Virus record (IMG/VR): IMGVR_UViG_3300042894_005515
Coordinates: 1 to 20,518 of that record
DNA length: 20,518 nt
Direction: 5' to 3' (one strand)
From: a virus
This document shows positions 5,935 to 13,644 of this stretch, one piece after another. Within the stretch, counting starts at the first letter, position 1; every line of letters starts with the position of its first letter. Both the position numbers and the translations under genes were made by a program. The notes below the pieces were generated by a model. That model did not search any database, had not been told where the DNA came from, and saw only the letters and a program-made list of their open reading frames with translations.

Positions 5935-8900
5935 TTGAATTTTACACACCTTCACGTCCACTCCTATTATTCATTAATGGATGGATTAAACTCACCACTA
6001 GAATTGGCACAAGCCGCTAAAGATGCTGGACAAACTGCGTTAGCCATTACCGACCACGGAACATTGTCATCACATCGTGAAATGCAAATTGCTTGTAAAG
6101 AAGTTGGAATAAAACCAATTCTGGGAGTAGAGGCATACATATCTCCAACAGATAGATTTGACCGATCATCTAAATCAGATAAATCAATTCAGGCATACAA
6201 TCATATTATCCTATTGGCTAAAAATCGTGTAGGATTAAAAAATATAAATACTCTACAGGAACTTGCTTGGAATGAGGGTTTTTATCATAAGCCGAGAATT
6301 GATAGGGAGGTTTTAAAAGAATATGCAGAAGGTATTATTGTTCTTTCTGGATGCCTTAATGGACTTATTAGTAAGGCTATTGAAAAAGGAGAGTTTGAGG
6401 AAGCGAAAGCTGTACTTGAAGATTTTAAGAAAACTTTTGGCAAAGATTTTTACATTGAGGTTCAATCTCATAATCCCAAAGAAATAAATGAAGGACTACT
6501 TAGCCTAGCAGATGAATTAGGAATTAAACCAGTAGCAACTGGAGATGCCCATTTTGCAAAAGGCGAGGATAAAATTCTAGAAGAAGCTATGCTAATATTG
6601 TCTACATCCCCTAAAGCAGACAAAGAAGCAGACTTTGATATGTCTAGAGAAATGCCAAGTATGCTAGATAGATTTAATTATCTATATCCAGATAGGCGTA
6701 TATCCTTTCAAGACTATAATTTGTTTATTCAGTCTAGAGAAGAAATCCAAAATGATTTTAATAAGACTGGCATTATGAGAACAGATATTTATGAGAATAC
6801 TATGGAGATAGCCGAAAAAATTGGAGAATACGATTTTAACAGGGGTCTAGACCTTCTCCCAGTACCTAAGACCAATGCCGACCAGAAACTGTCTGAAATG
6901 GCCTTTGAAGGCCTAGAAAGGCTACGCCTCAGAGAGAACTGGCTAGGAAATGACGTATATGACCAGAGGCTTATTGAAGAATTAGAGATAATTAAAGATA
7001 AAAGCTTTGCCTCCTACTTTTTGGTTGTAGCAGATATGGTGAATTGGGCAAAAGATAATAATATTATGGTGGGTCCAGGCCGTGGTTCGGCGGCAGGATC
7101 CTTGGTTTGCTACGCCCTTGGAATAACGGATGTAGATCCAATTGAATATAACCTTTTGTTTTTTAGATTTATTAACCCTGAGCGTAATGACTTTCCAGAT
7201 ATTGATACGGATTTTGAAGACCGTCGTCGCAAAGAGGTTAAAGAATATTTAAAAAAGAAATTTAAAAATGTGGCATCTATTTCAACATATACTTATTTTA
7301 AAGATAAAGGTGTTGTGCGAGATGCCTCTCGTGTATTTATGATTCCCCTTCAAGAAGTTAATCGTGCATTAAAGTCAGTCGATACATTTGAAGATTTTGT
7401 TGAGTCTCCAAATACAAAAGAATTTAGAATAAAATACCCAGAAGTAGTTTGGTTAGCAGAAAGACTTCGTGGAAAAATTAGAAGCGTTGGCGTACATGCA
7501 GCTGGAGTAGTTGTTGCAAAAGACGATATTAGAAACTACGCCCCAATTGAATCTAGAGAAGATGCTCAAGATAAAGTTTCAGGAAGAATTCCAGTTGTTG
7601 CGTATGATATGGATACGGTTGCTGATATAGGATTAATTAAACTAGACGCATTAGGACTAAAAACTCTTTCAGTTATTTCAGATACATTAAAATCAATAAA
7701 AGATAGATCTGGAAAAGATGTGCACCTATCATCTTTAACTTTTGATGATCCAGCAGTATATAAGGTTTTAAGTGAGGGATATACAAAAGGTGTATTCCAA
7801 GCGGAAGCAACTCCGTATACCAATCTTTTAATTAAAATGGGCGTAGATAAATTTGAAGACTTAGTTGCCTCAAATGCTCTTGTAAGACCTGGAGCAATGA
7901 ATACTGTTGGAGCTTCTTATATTAATAGAAAACAGGGCAAAGAAGCCGTTGATTATACTCACGCAAAAATGAGACCTTTTACCGAGAACACATATGGTGT
8001 TATTATATATCAAGAGCAGGTTATGCAAGCATGTGTACACTTAGGTGGGATGTCTTGGTCAGAAGCCGACAAAGTAAGAAAAATTATTGGAAAGAAGAAA
8101 GATGCAAAAGAATTTGACCAATTCAAAGATAAATTTATTGCTGGGGCTTCAGAACACATTTCTGAGAAAAAAGCCAAAACGTTATGGAACAATTTCGAAG
8201 CTCATGCTGGCTACTCTTTTAATCGTTCTCACGCTGTTGCTTATTCCATGCTTAGTTATTATACGGCTTGGCTTAAAAATTATTACCCTCTTGAATTCAT
8301 GTTTTCAATTCTTAAGAATGAAAATGATAAAGATGCGAGAACTGAATACTTAATTGAGGCTAAGCGACTAGGATTAAAAGTATTACTTCCACATATTAAT
8401 GAATCTAGTTTATACTTTTCTTTACAGGGAGATGCAATTAGATTTGGATTAGCAGAAATAAAATTTATATCAGATAGTATTGCAAATAAAATTATAGAAA
8501 GAAGGCCATATGCCACTTATTCCGATTTCATACAAAAAGCCTCTACGAAAGGTAGTGGTATTAACAGTAGGGCTGTATCTGCTCTTAATGCTATTGGCGG
8601 TGCTGCTTTTGATGACAATGAGAGAAGCGGTAAAGAAAAAGACAACTACTACGAGTTCTTAGGTATACCTACATTTAATTTAGACTTACCACCAAGAATT
8701 AAAGCTCAGGCAAGACCTATACAAGATTTTGATGATTTAGGATCTTTTGTTATGTTTGGTATGGTTAAAAATATTAAACGTGGAACTGGTTGGGCAAGGG
8801 TAGAGTTAGTAGATGAGACTGGCTCAATAGGTTTATTTCATCATGAACAAACACAAATTGAAACTAACCAAATGTATTTTATTCTTGTGGGAGACAATAG

Positions 8901-9213
8901 AATTGCAAGATATATAAAGGTTTCAGACATAGATCCTAGTGGTTCTGATTTGTTTGTAGATTATTTATATAGAAAAGAATATGACATAGCAGATGATGAA
9001 TATATGGTTTTAAACCATACTCCATATAAAACAAAAGCTGGCAAAATGATGGCCCACCTAGTATTTACTAATAAAAATAAAGAGTTGACTAGAGCTATTG
9101 CATTCCCAACAATGTATAAAATGGCTCTAGCAAAATTAAGAGAAGGAATGAAATGCAAAATTACATTATCTAAATTAGATGATGGAACCCTTATGGTTAA
9201 GGAAATAAAATGA
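5935..9213 (+). CDS. dnaE: DNA polymerase III alpha subunit (DnaE type)
   Basis: This 1092-residue replicative polymerase is nearly as long as bacterial DnaE. Its N-terminal PHP domain (about 1-210) keeps all nine metal ligands: His7, His9, Asp16, His41, Glu66, His90, Cys140, Asp204, His206. The polymerase core has GPGRGSAAGS (about 380-389), the palm DIDTDF (Asp422/424/426) and a further Asp571 in KLDALGL. YSFNRSHAVAYS near 760 is also typical. A C-terminal OB-fold-like region lies around 930-1010. No separate proofreading subunit is in the window, so the intact PHP may supply 3'-5' exonuclease activity. The start is TTG, with GGCGGAGA upstream; the Met-Asn-Phe-Thr-His opening aligns with DnaE. 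It is coupled to SSB. Confidence 0.96.
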   Translation: MNFTHLHVHSYYSLMDGLNSPLELAQAAKDAGQTALAITDHGTLSSHREMQIACKEVGIKPILGVEAYISPTDRFDRSSKSDKSIQAYNHIILLAKNRVGLKNINTLQELAWNEGFYHKPRIDREVLKEYAEGIIVLSGCLNGLISKAIEKGEFEEAKAVLEDFKKTFGKDFYIEVQSHNPKEINEGLLSLADELGIKPVATGDAHFAKGEDKILEEAMLILSTSPKADKEADFDMSREMPSMLDRFNYLYPDRRISFQDYNLFIQSREEIQNDFNKTGIMRTDIYENTMEIAEKIGEYDFNRGLDLLPVPKTNADQKLSEMAFEGLERLRLRENWLGNDVYDQRLIEELEIIKDKSFASYFLVVADMVNWAKDNNIMVGPGRGSAAGSLVCYALGITDVDPIEYNLLFFRFINPERNDFPDIDTDFEDRRRKEVKEYLKKKFKNVASISTYTYFKDKGVVRDASRVFMIPLQEVNRALKSVDTFEDFVESPNTKEFRIKYPEVVWLAERLRGKIRSVGVHAAGVVVAKDDIRNYAPIESREDAQDKVSGRIPVVAYDMDTVADIGLIKLDALGLKTLSVISDTLKSIKDRSGKDVHLSSLTFDDPAVYKVLSEGYTKGVFQAEATPYTNLLIKMGVDKFEDLVASNALVRPGAMNTVGASYINRKQGKEAVDYTHAKMRPFTENTYGVIIYQEQVMQACVHLGGMSWSEADKVRKIIGKKKDAKEFDQFKDKFIAGASEHISEKKAKTLWNNFEAHAGYSFNRSHAVAYSMLSYYTAWLKNYYPLEFMFSILKNENDKDARTEYLIEAKRLGLKVLLPHINESSLYFSLQGDAIRFGLAEIKFISDSIANKIIERRPYATYSDFIQKASTKGSGINSRAVSALNAIGGAAFDDNERSGKEKDNYYEFLGIPTFNLDLPPRIKAQARPIQDFDDLGSFVMFGMVKNIKRGTGWARVELVDETGSIGLFHHEQTQIETNQMYFILVGDNRIARYIKVSDIDPSGSDLFVDYLYRKEYDIADDEYMVLNHTPYKTKAGKMMAHLVFTNKNKELTRAIAFPTMYKMALAKLREGMKCKITLSKLDDGTLMVKEIK

Positions 9214-9413
9214 CAGATAACATAGAAGGTTTAGTAGCATCAATTAGTATGAATCAAGTATTAGTTGCAATTTTAGAAGAGCATAAAAAAATAACTGTGC
9301 CGACTTTAAGGTTTTTAGATGCAGGCTCATCTAATAAAGAATTAATTATTGATTATAATGAAGATGGGCCCTCATTTACATTTAGCCTAAGGGAGACAAA
9401 TGAAGTCGTTTGA
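9210..9413 (+). CDS. Hypothetical phage protein
   Basis: This 67-residue protein overlaps the polymerase stop (ATGA) and the next gene by 14 bases, so it is part of the polymerase operon. A helical N-terminal half (ISMNQVLVAILEEHKKI) is followed by a beta-like C-terminal half (ELIIDYNEDGPSFTFSLRE). There are no cysteines, catalytic motifs or membrane segments. I do not recognise a family. Small proteins of this shape are common between phage replication genes. Confidence 0.6.
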   Translation: MTDNIEGLVASISMNQVLVAILEEHKKITVPTLRFLDAGSSNKELIIDYNEDGPSFTFSLRETNEVV

Positions 9414-9747
9414 TATAGTAACAGAGTATGGCTTGGATGCTTTATCTGCAGTTCTGCATGAATCTGCAAAAGAAAAGGGATTTTGGGATGGAGAATATAC
9501 AAGCGATAAAGTAGGAAATAAACTAGCCTTAGTTCATTCAGAAGTAACTGAAATTTTAGAAGCTATAAGAAAAAGACATGGGTCAGAAAAAATTGTAGAA
9601 GAAATGGCAGATGTAATTATCAGACTTCTAGATGTTTATGCAGCAATGCGTAACGAAGAACATGTCCTGCACAGCCTTGACGAAGTTTTAGAGGCTAAAA
9701 TTAATAAAAATAAAGATAGGCCAAGGCTTCACGGCAATTTATTTTAA
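9400..9747 (+). CDS. MazG-like nucleotide pyrophosphohydrolase
   Basis: This 115-residue all-helical protein has the MazG-type metal-binding pattern. HSEVTEILEAI (about 47-57) supplies the first acidic pair and EEMADVIIRLLD (about 67-78) the E-x2-D pair. The family hydrolyses (d)NTPs to monophosphates and pyrophosphate, cleaning the pool or lowering alarmone-like signals during infection. ATG 9400 is preceded by AAGGGAGA and overlaps the upstream stop region. The gene ends just before the recA promoter. Its place behind the polymerase fits a role in the nucleotide pool. Confidence 0.85.
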   Translation: MKSFDIVTEYGLDALSAVLHESAKEKGFWDGEYTSDKVGNKLALVHSEVTEILEAIRKRHGSEKIVEEMADVIIRLLDVYAAMRNEEHVLHSLDEVLEAKINKNKDRPRLHGNLF

Positions 9748-9756
9748 TGCTATACT
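9728..9756 (+). promoter_or_regulatory. Promoter for recA
   Basis: A -35-like TTCACG (9728-9733), a 17-base spacer, and an extended -10 TGCTATACT with the hexamer at 9751-9756. The predicted start is near 9763, leaving a leader of about 14 bases before ATG 9777. The -35 overlaps the end of the MazG-like gene. Confidence 0.6.
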
Positions 9757-9776
9757 AGGGTAAAAGAAAGAGTAAA

Positions 9777-10781
9777 ATGACAATTTTAATAGATGACATA
9801 TTGGCAAAACTAGATCCAAAAACAAGACAAAGAGTTCAATCAGCGGTAGATGTACAGATACATAAACAGAAAACTCCAAGCATTGGATTAAATTTGGCTC
9901 TACAGGGTGGACTAGGTTACGGCAGACAAGTATTGGTATGGGGAAATAAATCTGCAGGCAAGTCATCTTTTTGTTTACAAATGATAGCATTGGCTCAAAA
10001 AGAAGGAAAAACTTGTGCATGGATTGATGCAGAGCATTCTTATTCTCCAGAATGGGCAGAAAAATTAGGAGTTGATTCTTCTAAATTAATTTACTCTCCA
10101 GCAAAAACTGTTAATGATATGGTGGACGTTGCAGCAAAATTAATGGAAGCAGAAGTTGATATGATTGTGGTAGATTCTATTTCGGCGCTGTTGCCTGCTA
10201 TATATTTTGAAAAAGACGGAAATGAAATGAAAGATTTGCAAGATACAAAACAAATTGGCGCAGAGGCAAAAGACATGACGCATGCAGTTAAAATGCTTAA
10301 CTATGCAAATAAAAATACCTTACTCGTTCTTATATCTCAACAAAGAAATCAATTTGGAAGTATGCATGCTTCTCACATACCAACAGGTGGAATGGCAGTT
10401 AAATTTTTTTCATCTACTGTTATTAAATTGTGGAGCTCTGAAGCCGAAGCCAACGCAATTAAAGCAGGAGTAAAAGTTGGGGATAAAATTATTGAGCAAA
10501 GAGTTGGTAGACCAGTGAACTGGATAGTGGATTATAATAAACTTGGGCCACCTAATTTATCTGGACAGTATGATTTTTATTATCAAGGGGAGACACTTGG
10601 AGTAGATCTTATAGGAGAAACTCTTGATGTTGCAGAGATGTGTGGTATTGTAGAAAAAGGTGGCGCTTGGTATACAGTAAATAAAGAAAGATTTCAGGGA
10701 CGTGCAAAAGCAGTTCAATATCTTCGTGAAAATCCAAAAGTAGTTAAAATTTTACAGGATGCAATTAATGCCAAATCTTAA
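9777..10781 (+). CDS. recA: RecA-like recombinase
   Basis: This 334-residue strand-exchange ATPase has Walker A GNKSAGKS (56-63), the catalytic Glu in IDAEHS (RecA has IDAEH), Walker B MIVVDSISALLP and the loop 2 entry ISQQRNQFG. GGMAVKFFSS corresponds to RecA GGNALKFYAS. Homologous pairing would support replication restart and concatemer formation. It is slightly shorter than E. coli RecA (353) and lacks a long acidic C-terminal tail, which in bacterial RecA restrains activity. It has its own promoter (TATACT 9751-9756) and heads a recombination module with Cas4-like and RuvC-like nucleases. Confidence 0.93.
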   Translation: MTILIDDILAKLDPKTRQRVQSAVDVQIHKQKTPSIGLNLALQGGLGYGRQVLVWGNKSAGKSSFCLQMIALAQKEGKTCAWIDAEHSYSPEWAEKLGVDSSKLIYSPAKTVNDMVDVAAKLMEAEVDMIVVDSISALLPAIYFEKDGNEMKDLQDTKQIGAEAKDMTHAVKMLNYANKNTLLVLISQQRNQFGSMHASHIPTGGMAVKFFSSTVIKLWSSEAEANAIKAGVKVGDKIIEQRVGRPVNWIVDYNKLGPPNLSGQYDFYYQGETLGVDLIGETLDVAEMCGIVEKGGAWYTVNKERFQGRAKAVQYLRENPKVVKILQDAINAKS

Positions 10782-10953
10782 CGAGTTTTTTAAAAAAGAA
10801 AAAGTAATGGCCTCCGAGCTTGAAAGATTTGGTGGCAAGAAGCCTTGCGCTAAATGCGACAAAGACTCGGAAGAATACTTTTGGAACGCATCTACTTTAA
10901 CAATGACTTGGAATTGTCCAGATGGTCACGAAAATATTTATAGGTTAAATTAA
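10768..10953 (+). CDS. Small zinc-binding protein
   Basis: This is a 61-residue protein with CAKC near residues 27-30 and a later Cys-Pro-x-x-His (CPDGH) near 51-55. The set resembles a degenerate zinc ribbon with His replacing one Cys. The frame is open to an ATG at 10759 inside recA. I prefer ATG 10768 because AGGA at 10755-10758 is well spaced; a start at 10807 is also possible. The stop overlaps the next ATG (TAATG). Probably a nucleic-acid or partner-binding accessory in the recombination module. Confidence 0.6.
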   Translation: MPNLNEFFKKEKVMASELERFGGKKPCAKCDKDSEEYFWNASTLTMTWNCPDGHENIYRLN

Positions 10954-11264
10954 TGTCAGAAAGAGCAGAAGTAAAACGTGACGGGGCTAAAGCTCAAAAA
11001 AATAGCGGAAGAGGGGACTATCAAAAAGGCGATGCTCAATGGAAACAGTTCCTTGTTGATTATAAAGAAACAGGGATATCATTTAATTTAAATAAAGATA
11101 ATTGGGCAAAAATTTGTACAGATACCTTTAAGGTAAATAGGGATATGCACCCAGCATTAAAAATTATTATAGGAAAGGATTCCAAGGTCAGGCTTGGAAT
11201 TATTGAATGGGCGGTTCTAGAAGAACTGATCCAATTTTGGGAGGATAACAATGGGATCAAGTAA
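10953..11264 (+). CDS. Candidate PD-(D/E)XK nuclease (Holliday-junction-resolvase-like)
   Basis: This 103-residue protein shows an order of residues typical of small PD-(D/E)XK nucleases. Glu6 in the first helix is followed by NSGRGDYQKGDA with Asp27, then VDYKET with Asp36-x-Lys38, and later a helical half. This layout resembles Hjc/VRR-NUC-type enzymes that cut branched DNA. It lacks a clear extra DNA-binding domain and is short, so it may work as a dimer. It is coupled by TAATG to the preceding zinc protein and lies beside recA, which supports a recombination role. The fold call is motif-based and should be treated as a candidate. Confidence 0.55.
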   Translation: MSERAEVKRDGAKAQKNSGRGDYQKGDAQWKQFLVDYKETGISFNLNKDNWAKICTDTFKVNRDMHPALKIIIGKDSKVRLGIIEWAVLEELIQFWEDNNGIK

Positions 11265-11385
11265 TAAAATACCATTTAATAAAACAATTATTAAAAATGG
11301 TAGAATTATAAGGCTTCGTAAGGATGGAACAGTAAAAGCTGATCTTGGAGAGTATAATCCTAAAAAGAAAGTTAAAAAACAATAA
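11251..11385 (+). CDS. 44-residue basic micro-protein
   Basis: The short frame at ATG 11251 has a good ribosome-binding site (GGGAGGA, 11239-11245). It overlaps the previous gene's end and shares a base with the next start (TAATG). The protein is strongly basic (TIIKNGRIIRLRKDGT, ending KPKK-like in NPKKKVKKQ), suggesting nucleic-acid binding. No recognised family. The coupling at both ends makes it likely to be translated. Confidence 0.55.
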   Translation: MGSSNKIPFNKTIIKNGRIIRLRKDGTVKADLGEYNPKKKVKKQ

Positions 11386-11732
11386 TGAGCACAATGCCAA
11401 ATGATAAAAACAGTCTAGAATTAATTAGTACAATTACAGAGTTCAATGATCTTCATGAGTTTATGAAAGATGAACATCTAGATAGAACATTAGGAATAGT
11501 TGTTAAACTATTAATGAATCCAGATGTTCCTGCAGCAAAGGCGCCTAATCTTATTATAGAGTTACAAGCAATGTCTACTAAATTTGCTATGCTGGCCTCT
11601 GTTTACTCTACAATTCTTAAAGATAAAGCTGGAACAGAAAATAATAACAAAAAGAATATATACTATTCAGTTAAAGAGGCTTTAGATCGATTAGTAGATA
11701 GCCTTAAATACGTAGTCAGATATAATTCATAA
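11385..11732 (+). CDS. Hypothetical helical protein in the recombination module
   Basis: This 115-residue protein is predicted to be mostly helical. An acidic N-terminal half (FNDLHEFMKDEHLDRTLGIVVK) is followed by a central segment with Pro and Ala (NPDVPAAKAPNL). The C-terminal half ends in SVKEALDRLVDSLKYVVRYNS. There are no cysteines or catalytic motifs. It sits between the candidate resolvase and the Cas4-like nuclease, in the position where T4-like phages often keep a recombination mediator such as UvsY, but I see no sequence proof of that. TAATG coupling at both ends. Function unknown. Confidence 0.6.
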   Translation: MSTMPNDKNSLELISTITEFNDLHEFMKDEHLDRTLGIVVKLLMNPDVPAAKAPNLIIELQAMSTKFAMLASVYSTILKDKAGTENNNKKNIYYSVKEALDRLVDSLKYVVRYNS

Positions 11733-12517
11733 TGGGTAGAGACATAGTAAAAAATCTTAAATTTAAAAAACATACTGGCAAACATTTTGACCCAGAGCTT
11801 TTTGCAAAATTAATAGATGAGTCCTATCGAAATACTAAACGTGCAGATGGCGAAATGACAAAGAAATCTTTTAGCCCAAGTTCCCTTGGATATGGACATG
11901 GCACTTGCCCAAGATATTGGTATATGGCTTTTTCTGGAGCAATGTTTATTGATGACAACGATGCGGTTGCAGTTGCAAATATGGCCCAAGGCACTCAGGC
12001 CCACGAAAGATTACAAAATTTAATTAAAACAATGCCAGAGTGGAAAGCGGAAGAAGAAGAAATAGTTAATGACTATCCCCCAATTCGTGGCTTCATAGAT
12101 TTAATTATGGAGTATGATGGAGAAACAGTAATCGGCGAAATTAAAACAGCAAAGCAAGAAGTTTGGGATGCAAGGCAGTCAGAAATGAAGTCTACAACTA
12201 ATCATTTATTGCAATTGCTTACTTACATGAAACTTAAAAATGCTAAAGAAGGATTTTTTTTATACGAGAACAAAAATACTCAAGAGCTAATAGTTATTCC
12301 AGTATCCATGAATGAAAAAAATACTGAAATTATTGAAGAAGCTTTTTTGTGGATGTGTGAAGTTTGGGACAACTTTAAAGATGGCGATCTTCCAATGAGG
12401 CCAGAGGGTGCAACAAAATCTAAGATGCCTTGCACGTATTGTCCTATTAAAAAAGAATGCTACTCAGGCCTTACTGGTACAGTTCAAATAGAGTCTTATA
12501 AGGTTCCTAAAATATGA
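11732..12517 (+). CDS. Cas4/RecB-like PD-(D/E)XK exonuclease with iron-sulfur cluster
   Basis: This 261-residue nuclease has the Cas4/AddB-type arrangement. Cys59 in GTCPRYW is the N-terminal cluster ligand. Motifs follow in order: His91, Asp123 in GFIDLIM, Glu136-x-Lys138 in GEIKTA and Gln161 in QLLTYM. The C-terminal triad Cys234, Cys237, Cys243 (C-x2-C-x5-C) completes a predicted 4Fe-4S site. The family degrades DNA ends to make 3' overhangs, in phages usually for recombination or host DNA breakdown. It has no CRISPR neighbours, so a phage recombination exonuclease is the better reading. It would feed single strands to the RecA encoded upstream. Coupled to both neighbours by overlapping stops and starts. 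Confidence 0.9.
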   Translation: MGRDIVKNLKFKKHTGKHFDPELFAKLIDESYRNTKRADGEMTKKSFSPSSLGYGHGTCPRYWYMAFSGAMFIDDNDAVAVANMAQGTQAHERLQNLIKTMPEWKAEEEEIVNDYPPIRGFIDLIMEYDGETVIGEIKTAKQEVWDARQSEMKSTTNHLLQLLTYMKLKNAKEGFFLYENKNTQELIVIPVSMNEKNTEIIEEAFLWMCEVWDNFKDGDLPMRPEGATKSKMPCTYCPIKKECYSGLTGTVQIESYKVPKI

Positions 12518-12792
12518 AATGTGCAAATAAAGAATGTAATAAACAATTTAATGCAAAAACTCATAATCAAAAATACTGTTCAGACGAATGTTGCAGGGTT
12601 GCAACTAACCGCAGAATTATGGAAAAATATTATGAGAAAAAAGCAATTAGAAATGGTTCTCCTAGAATTTGCAAAAAATGTAAAACTAAACTAAGCAGAT
12701 ATAATCAAACAGACGTGTGTGCTGGTTGTGAAAAAAGAATAAATCAAGAAAGCAAGCTTACGATATGGAAAATAATTAGTGAAATTAGCTGA
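12514..12792 (+). CDS. Double zinc-finger protein
   Basis: This 92-residue protein has two metal-binding modules. The first has CANKEC at 3-8 and KYCSDECC around 20-26, a common 'C-x4-C...YCS-x2-C' finger followed by a basic helix (TNRRIMEKYYEKK). The second has CKKC near 53-56 and CAGC near 69-72. This looks like a nucleic-acid-binding or regulatory protein. ATGA overlaps the stop of the Cas4-like gene, and the 3' end overlaps the RuvC-like gene. The specific role is unknown. Confidence 0.7.
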   Translation: MKCANKECNKQFNAKTHNQKYCSDECCRVATNRRIMEKYYEKKAIRNGSPRICKKCKTKLSRYNQTDVCAGCEKRINQESKLTIWKIISEIS

Positions 12793-13345
12793 ACTAGTTA
12801 AAACTAAAGCCCATAGAGTTTTGGGAATAGATGCGTCTACAAATTCAGTTGCTTTTTGTCTTATGGAAAATAATAATCCAATTAAATGGGGCAAGATAGA
12901 ATTTGTTGGAGCAGATATATTTGAAAAAATATATGATGCTAAAAACAAAATGCATTCAATGCTAGGTCAATTAAAATCAGATTATATTGTTGTTGAAGGC
13001 GCCATACTTGTTAGATCTGCTGATGCCGTGATAAAATTATCTTATGTTTATGGAGTGGTTATTGCCGAACTTATGTCTACTGGCGCTAGCGTTATTACTA
13101 TATCTCCAAGTTCCTGGCAGTCATACATTGGAAATAAAAATCCTACCAAAGAAGAAAAAGCGGCAATTAGATTAAAAAATCCAGGATACGCCGATTCTTG
13201 GTACAAGAATCAATTAAGGAATATGAGAAAACAAAGAACAGTAGATTACTTTAATAAAAAATATAGATTGTCATTAAATGATTTTGATGTGGCAGATGCG
13301 TTTGGGATAGCACATTATTCTAATGAGGTGTTAACTAAAAGATGA
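12779..13345 (+). CDS. ruvC: RuvC-like Holliday junction resolvase
   Basis: This 188-residue protein has an RNase H-like fold. The acidic residues match RuvC: Asp18 in LGIDAS, Glu73 in YIVVEGA and the C-terminal DFDVADAFGIAHY with Asp170 and Asp173. It would resolve four-way junctions before packaging. The region near 120-160 (NPTKEEKA, YKNQLRNMRKQRT) is basic, as expected for DNA contacts. The start is GTG 12779, which overlaps the upstream stop by 14 bases; there is no better ATG before the catalytic Asp. A second candidate resolvase (10953-11264) lies upstream, so one of the two may act on a different structure. Confidence 0.87.
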   Translation: MKLAELVKTKAHRVLGIDASTNSVAFCLMENNNPIKWGKIEFVGADIFEKIYDAKNKMHSMLGQLKSDYIVVEGAILVRSADAVIKLSYVYGVVIAELMSTGASVITISPSSWQSYIGNKNPTKEEKAAIRLKNPGYADSWYKNQLRNMRKQRTVDYFNKKYRLSLNDFDVADAFGIAHYSNEVLTKR

Positions 13346-13500
13346 ATTGTGAACATGTATATAAAGATTTAGGGCCTGGTCCATGCTCGAAATGTGGATT
13401 AGAAACTCATACCATTGACTGGAATAAACAAAATAACATGATGAAGCAATGGCATGAAGATAACCCTAATTCTGAATATAGAGGGTGGTTTTCAATATGA
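13342..13500 (+). CDS. 52-residue zinc-finger micro-protein
   Basis: ATG 13342 overlaps the RuvC-like stop (ATGA), and the stop overlaps the next ATG (13497), giving coupling at both ends. The protein has CEH near residues 3-5 and CSKC at 15-18, then a hydrophilic tail with WHEDNPNSEYRGWF. The four potential ligands (Cys3, His5, Cys15, Cys18) suggest one zinc site. No family is recognised. Probably a nucleic-acid or partner-binding accessory. Confidence 0.6.
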   Translation: MNCEHVYKDLGPGPCSKCGLETHTIDWNKQNNMMKQWHEDNPNSEYRGWFSI

Positions 13501-13643
13501 AACTATATCAAAGTCAAACATGGCTATACAGAAAGTACGTGGTACAAAAGAAAACAGTGACTGAAATTGCTGATGAATGCAAGGTTTCTGCTATGACTAT
13601 ACAGAGATACTTAGAAAAGTTTCAGTTAATTAAAAGGAGATAA
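13497..13643 (+). CDS. 48-residue helix-turn-helix protein
   Basis: The short frame is coupled to the previous stop (ATGA). Residues about 12-42 read KYVVQKKTVTEIADECKVS followed by TIQRYLEKF, a clear homeodomain-like HTH in which TVTEIADECKVS is helix 1-turn and MTIQRYLEKF the recognition helix. The protein is little more than this domain. It could be a transcription regulator of the nearby operons or a small DNA-binding adaptor. The basic end KRR fits DNA binding. Confidence 0.65.
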   Translation: MKLYQSQTWLYRKYVVQKKTVTEIADECKVSAMTIQRYLEKFQLIKRR

Positions 13644-13644
13644 T

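Noticed and set aside
8087-8353. Plus-strand frame inside dnaE
   Set aside because: Out-of-frame shadow in a conserved polymerase region with no ribosome-binding site.
11732-12517. CRISPR adaptation gene cas4
   Set aside because: No repeats, Cas1 or Cas2 nearby; RecA and RuvC neighbours favour a phage recombination nuclease.
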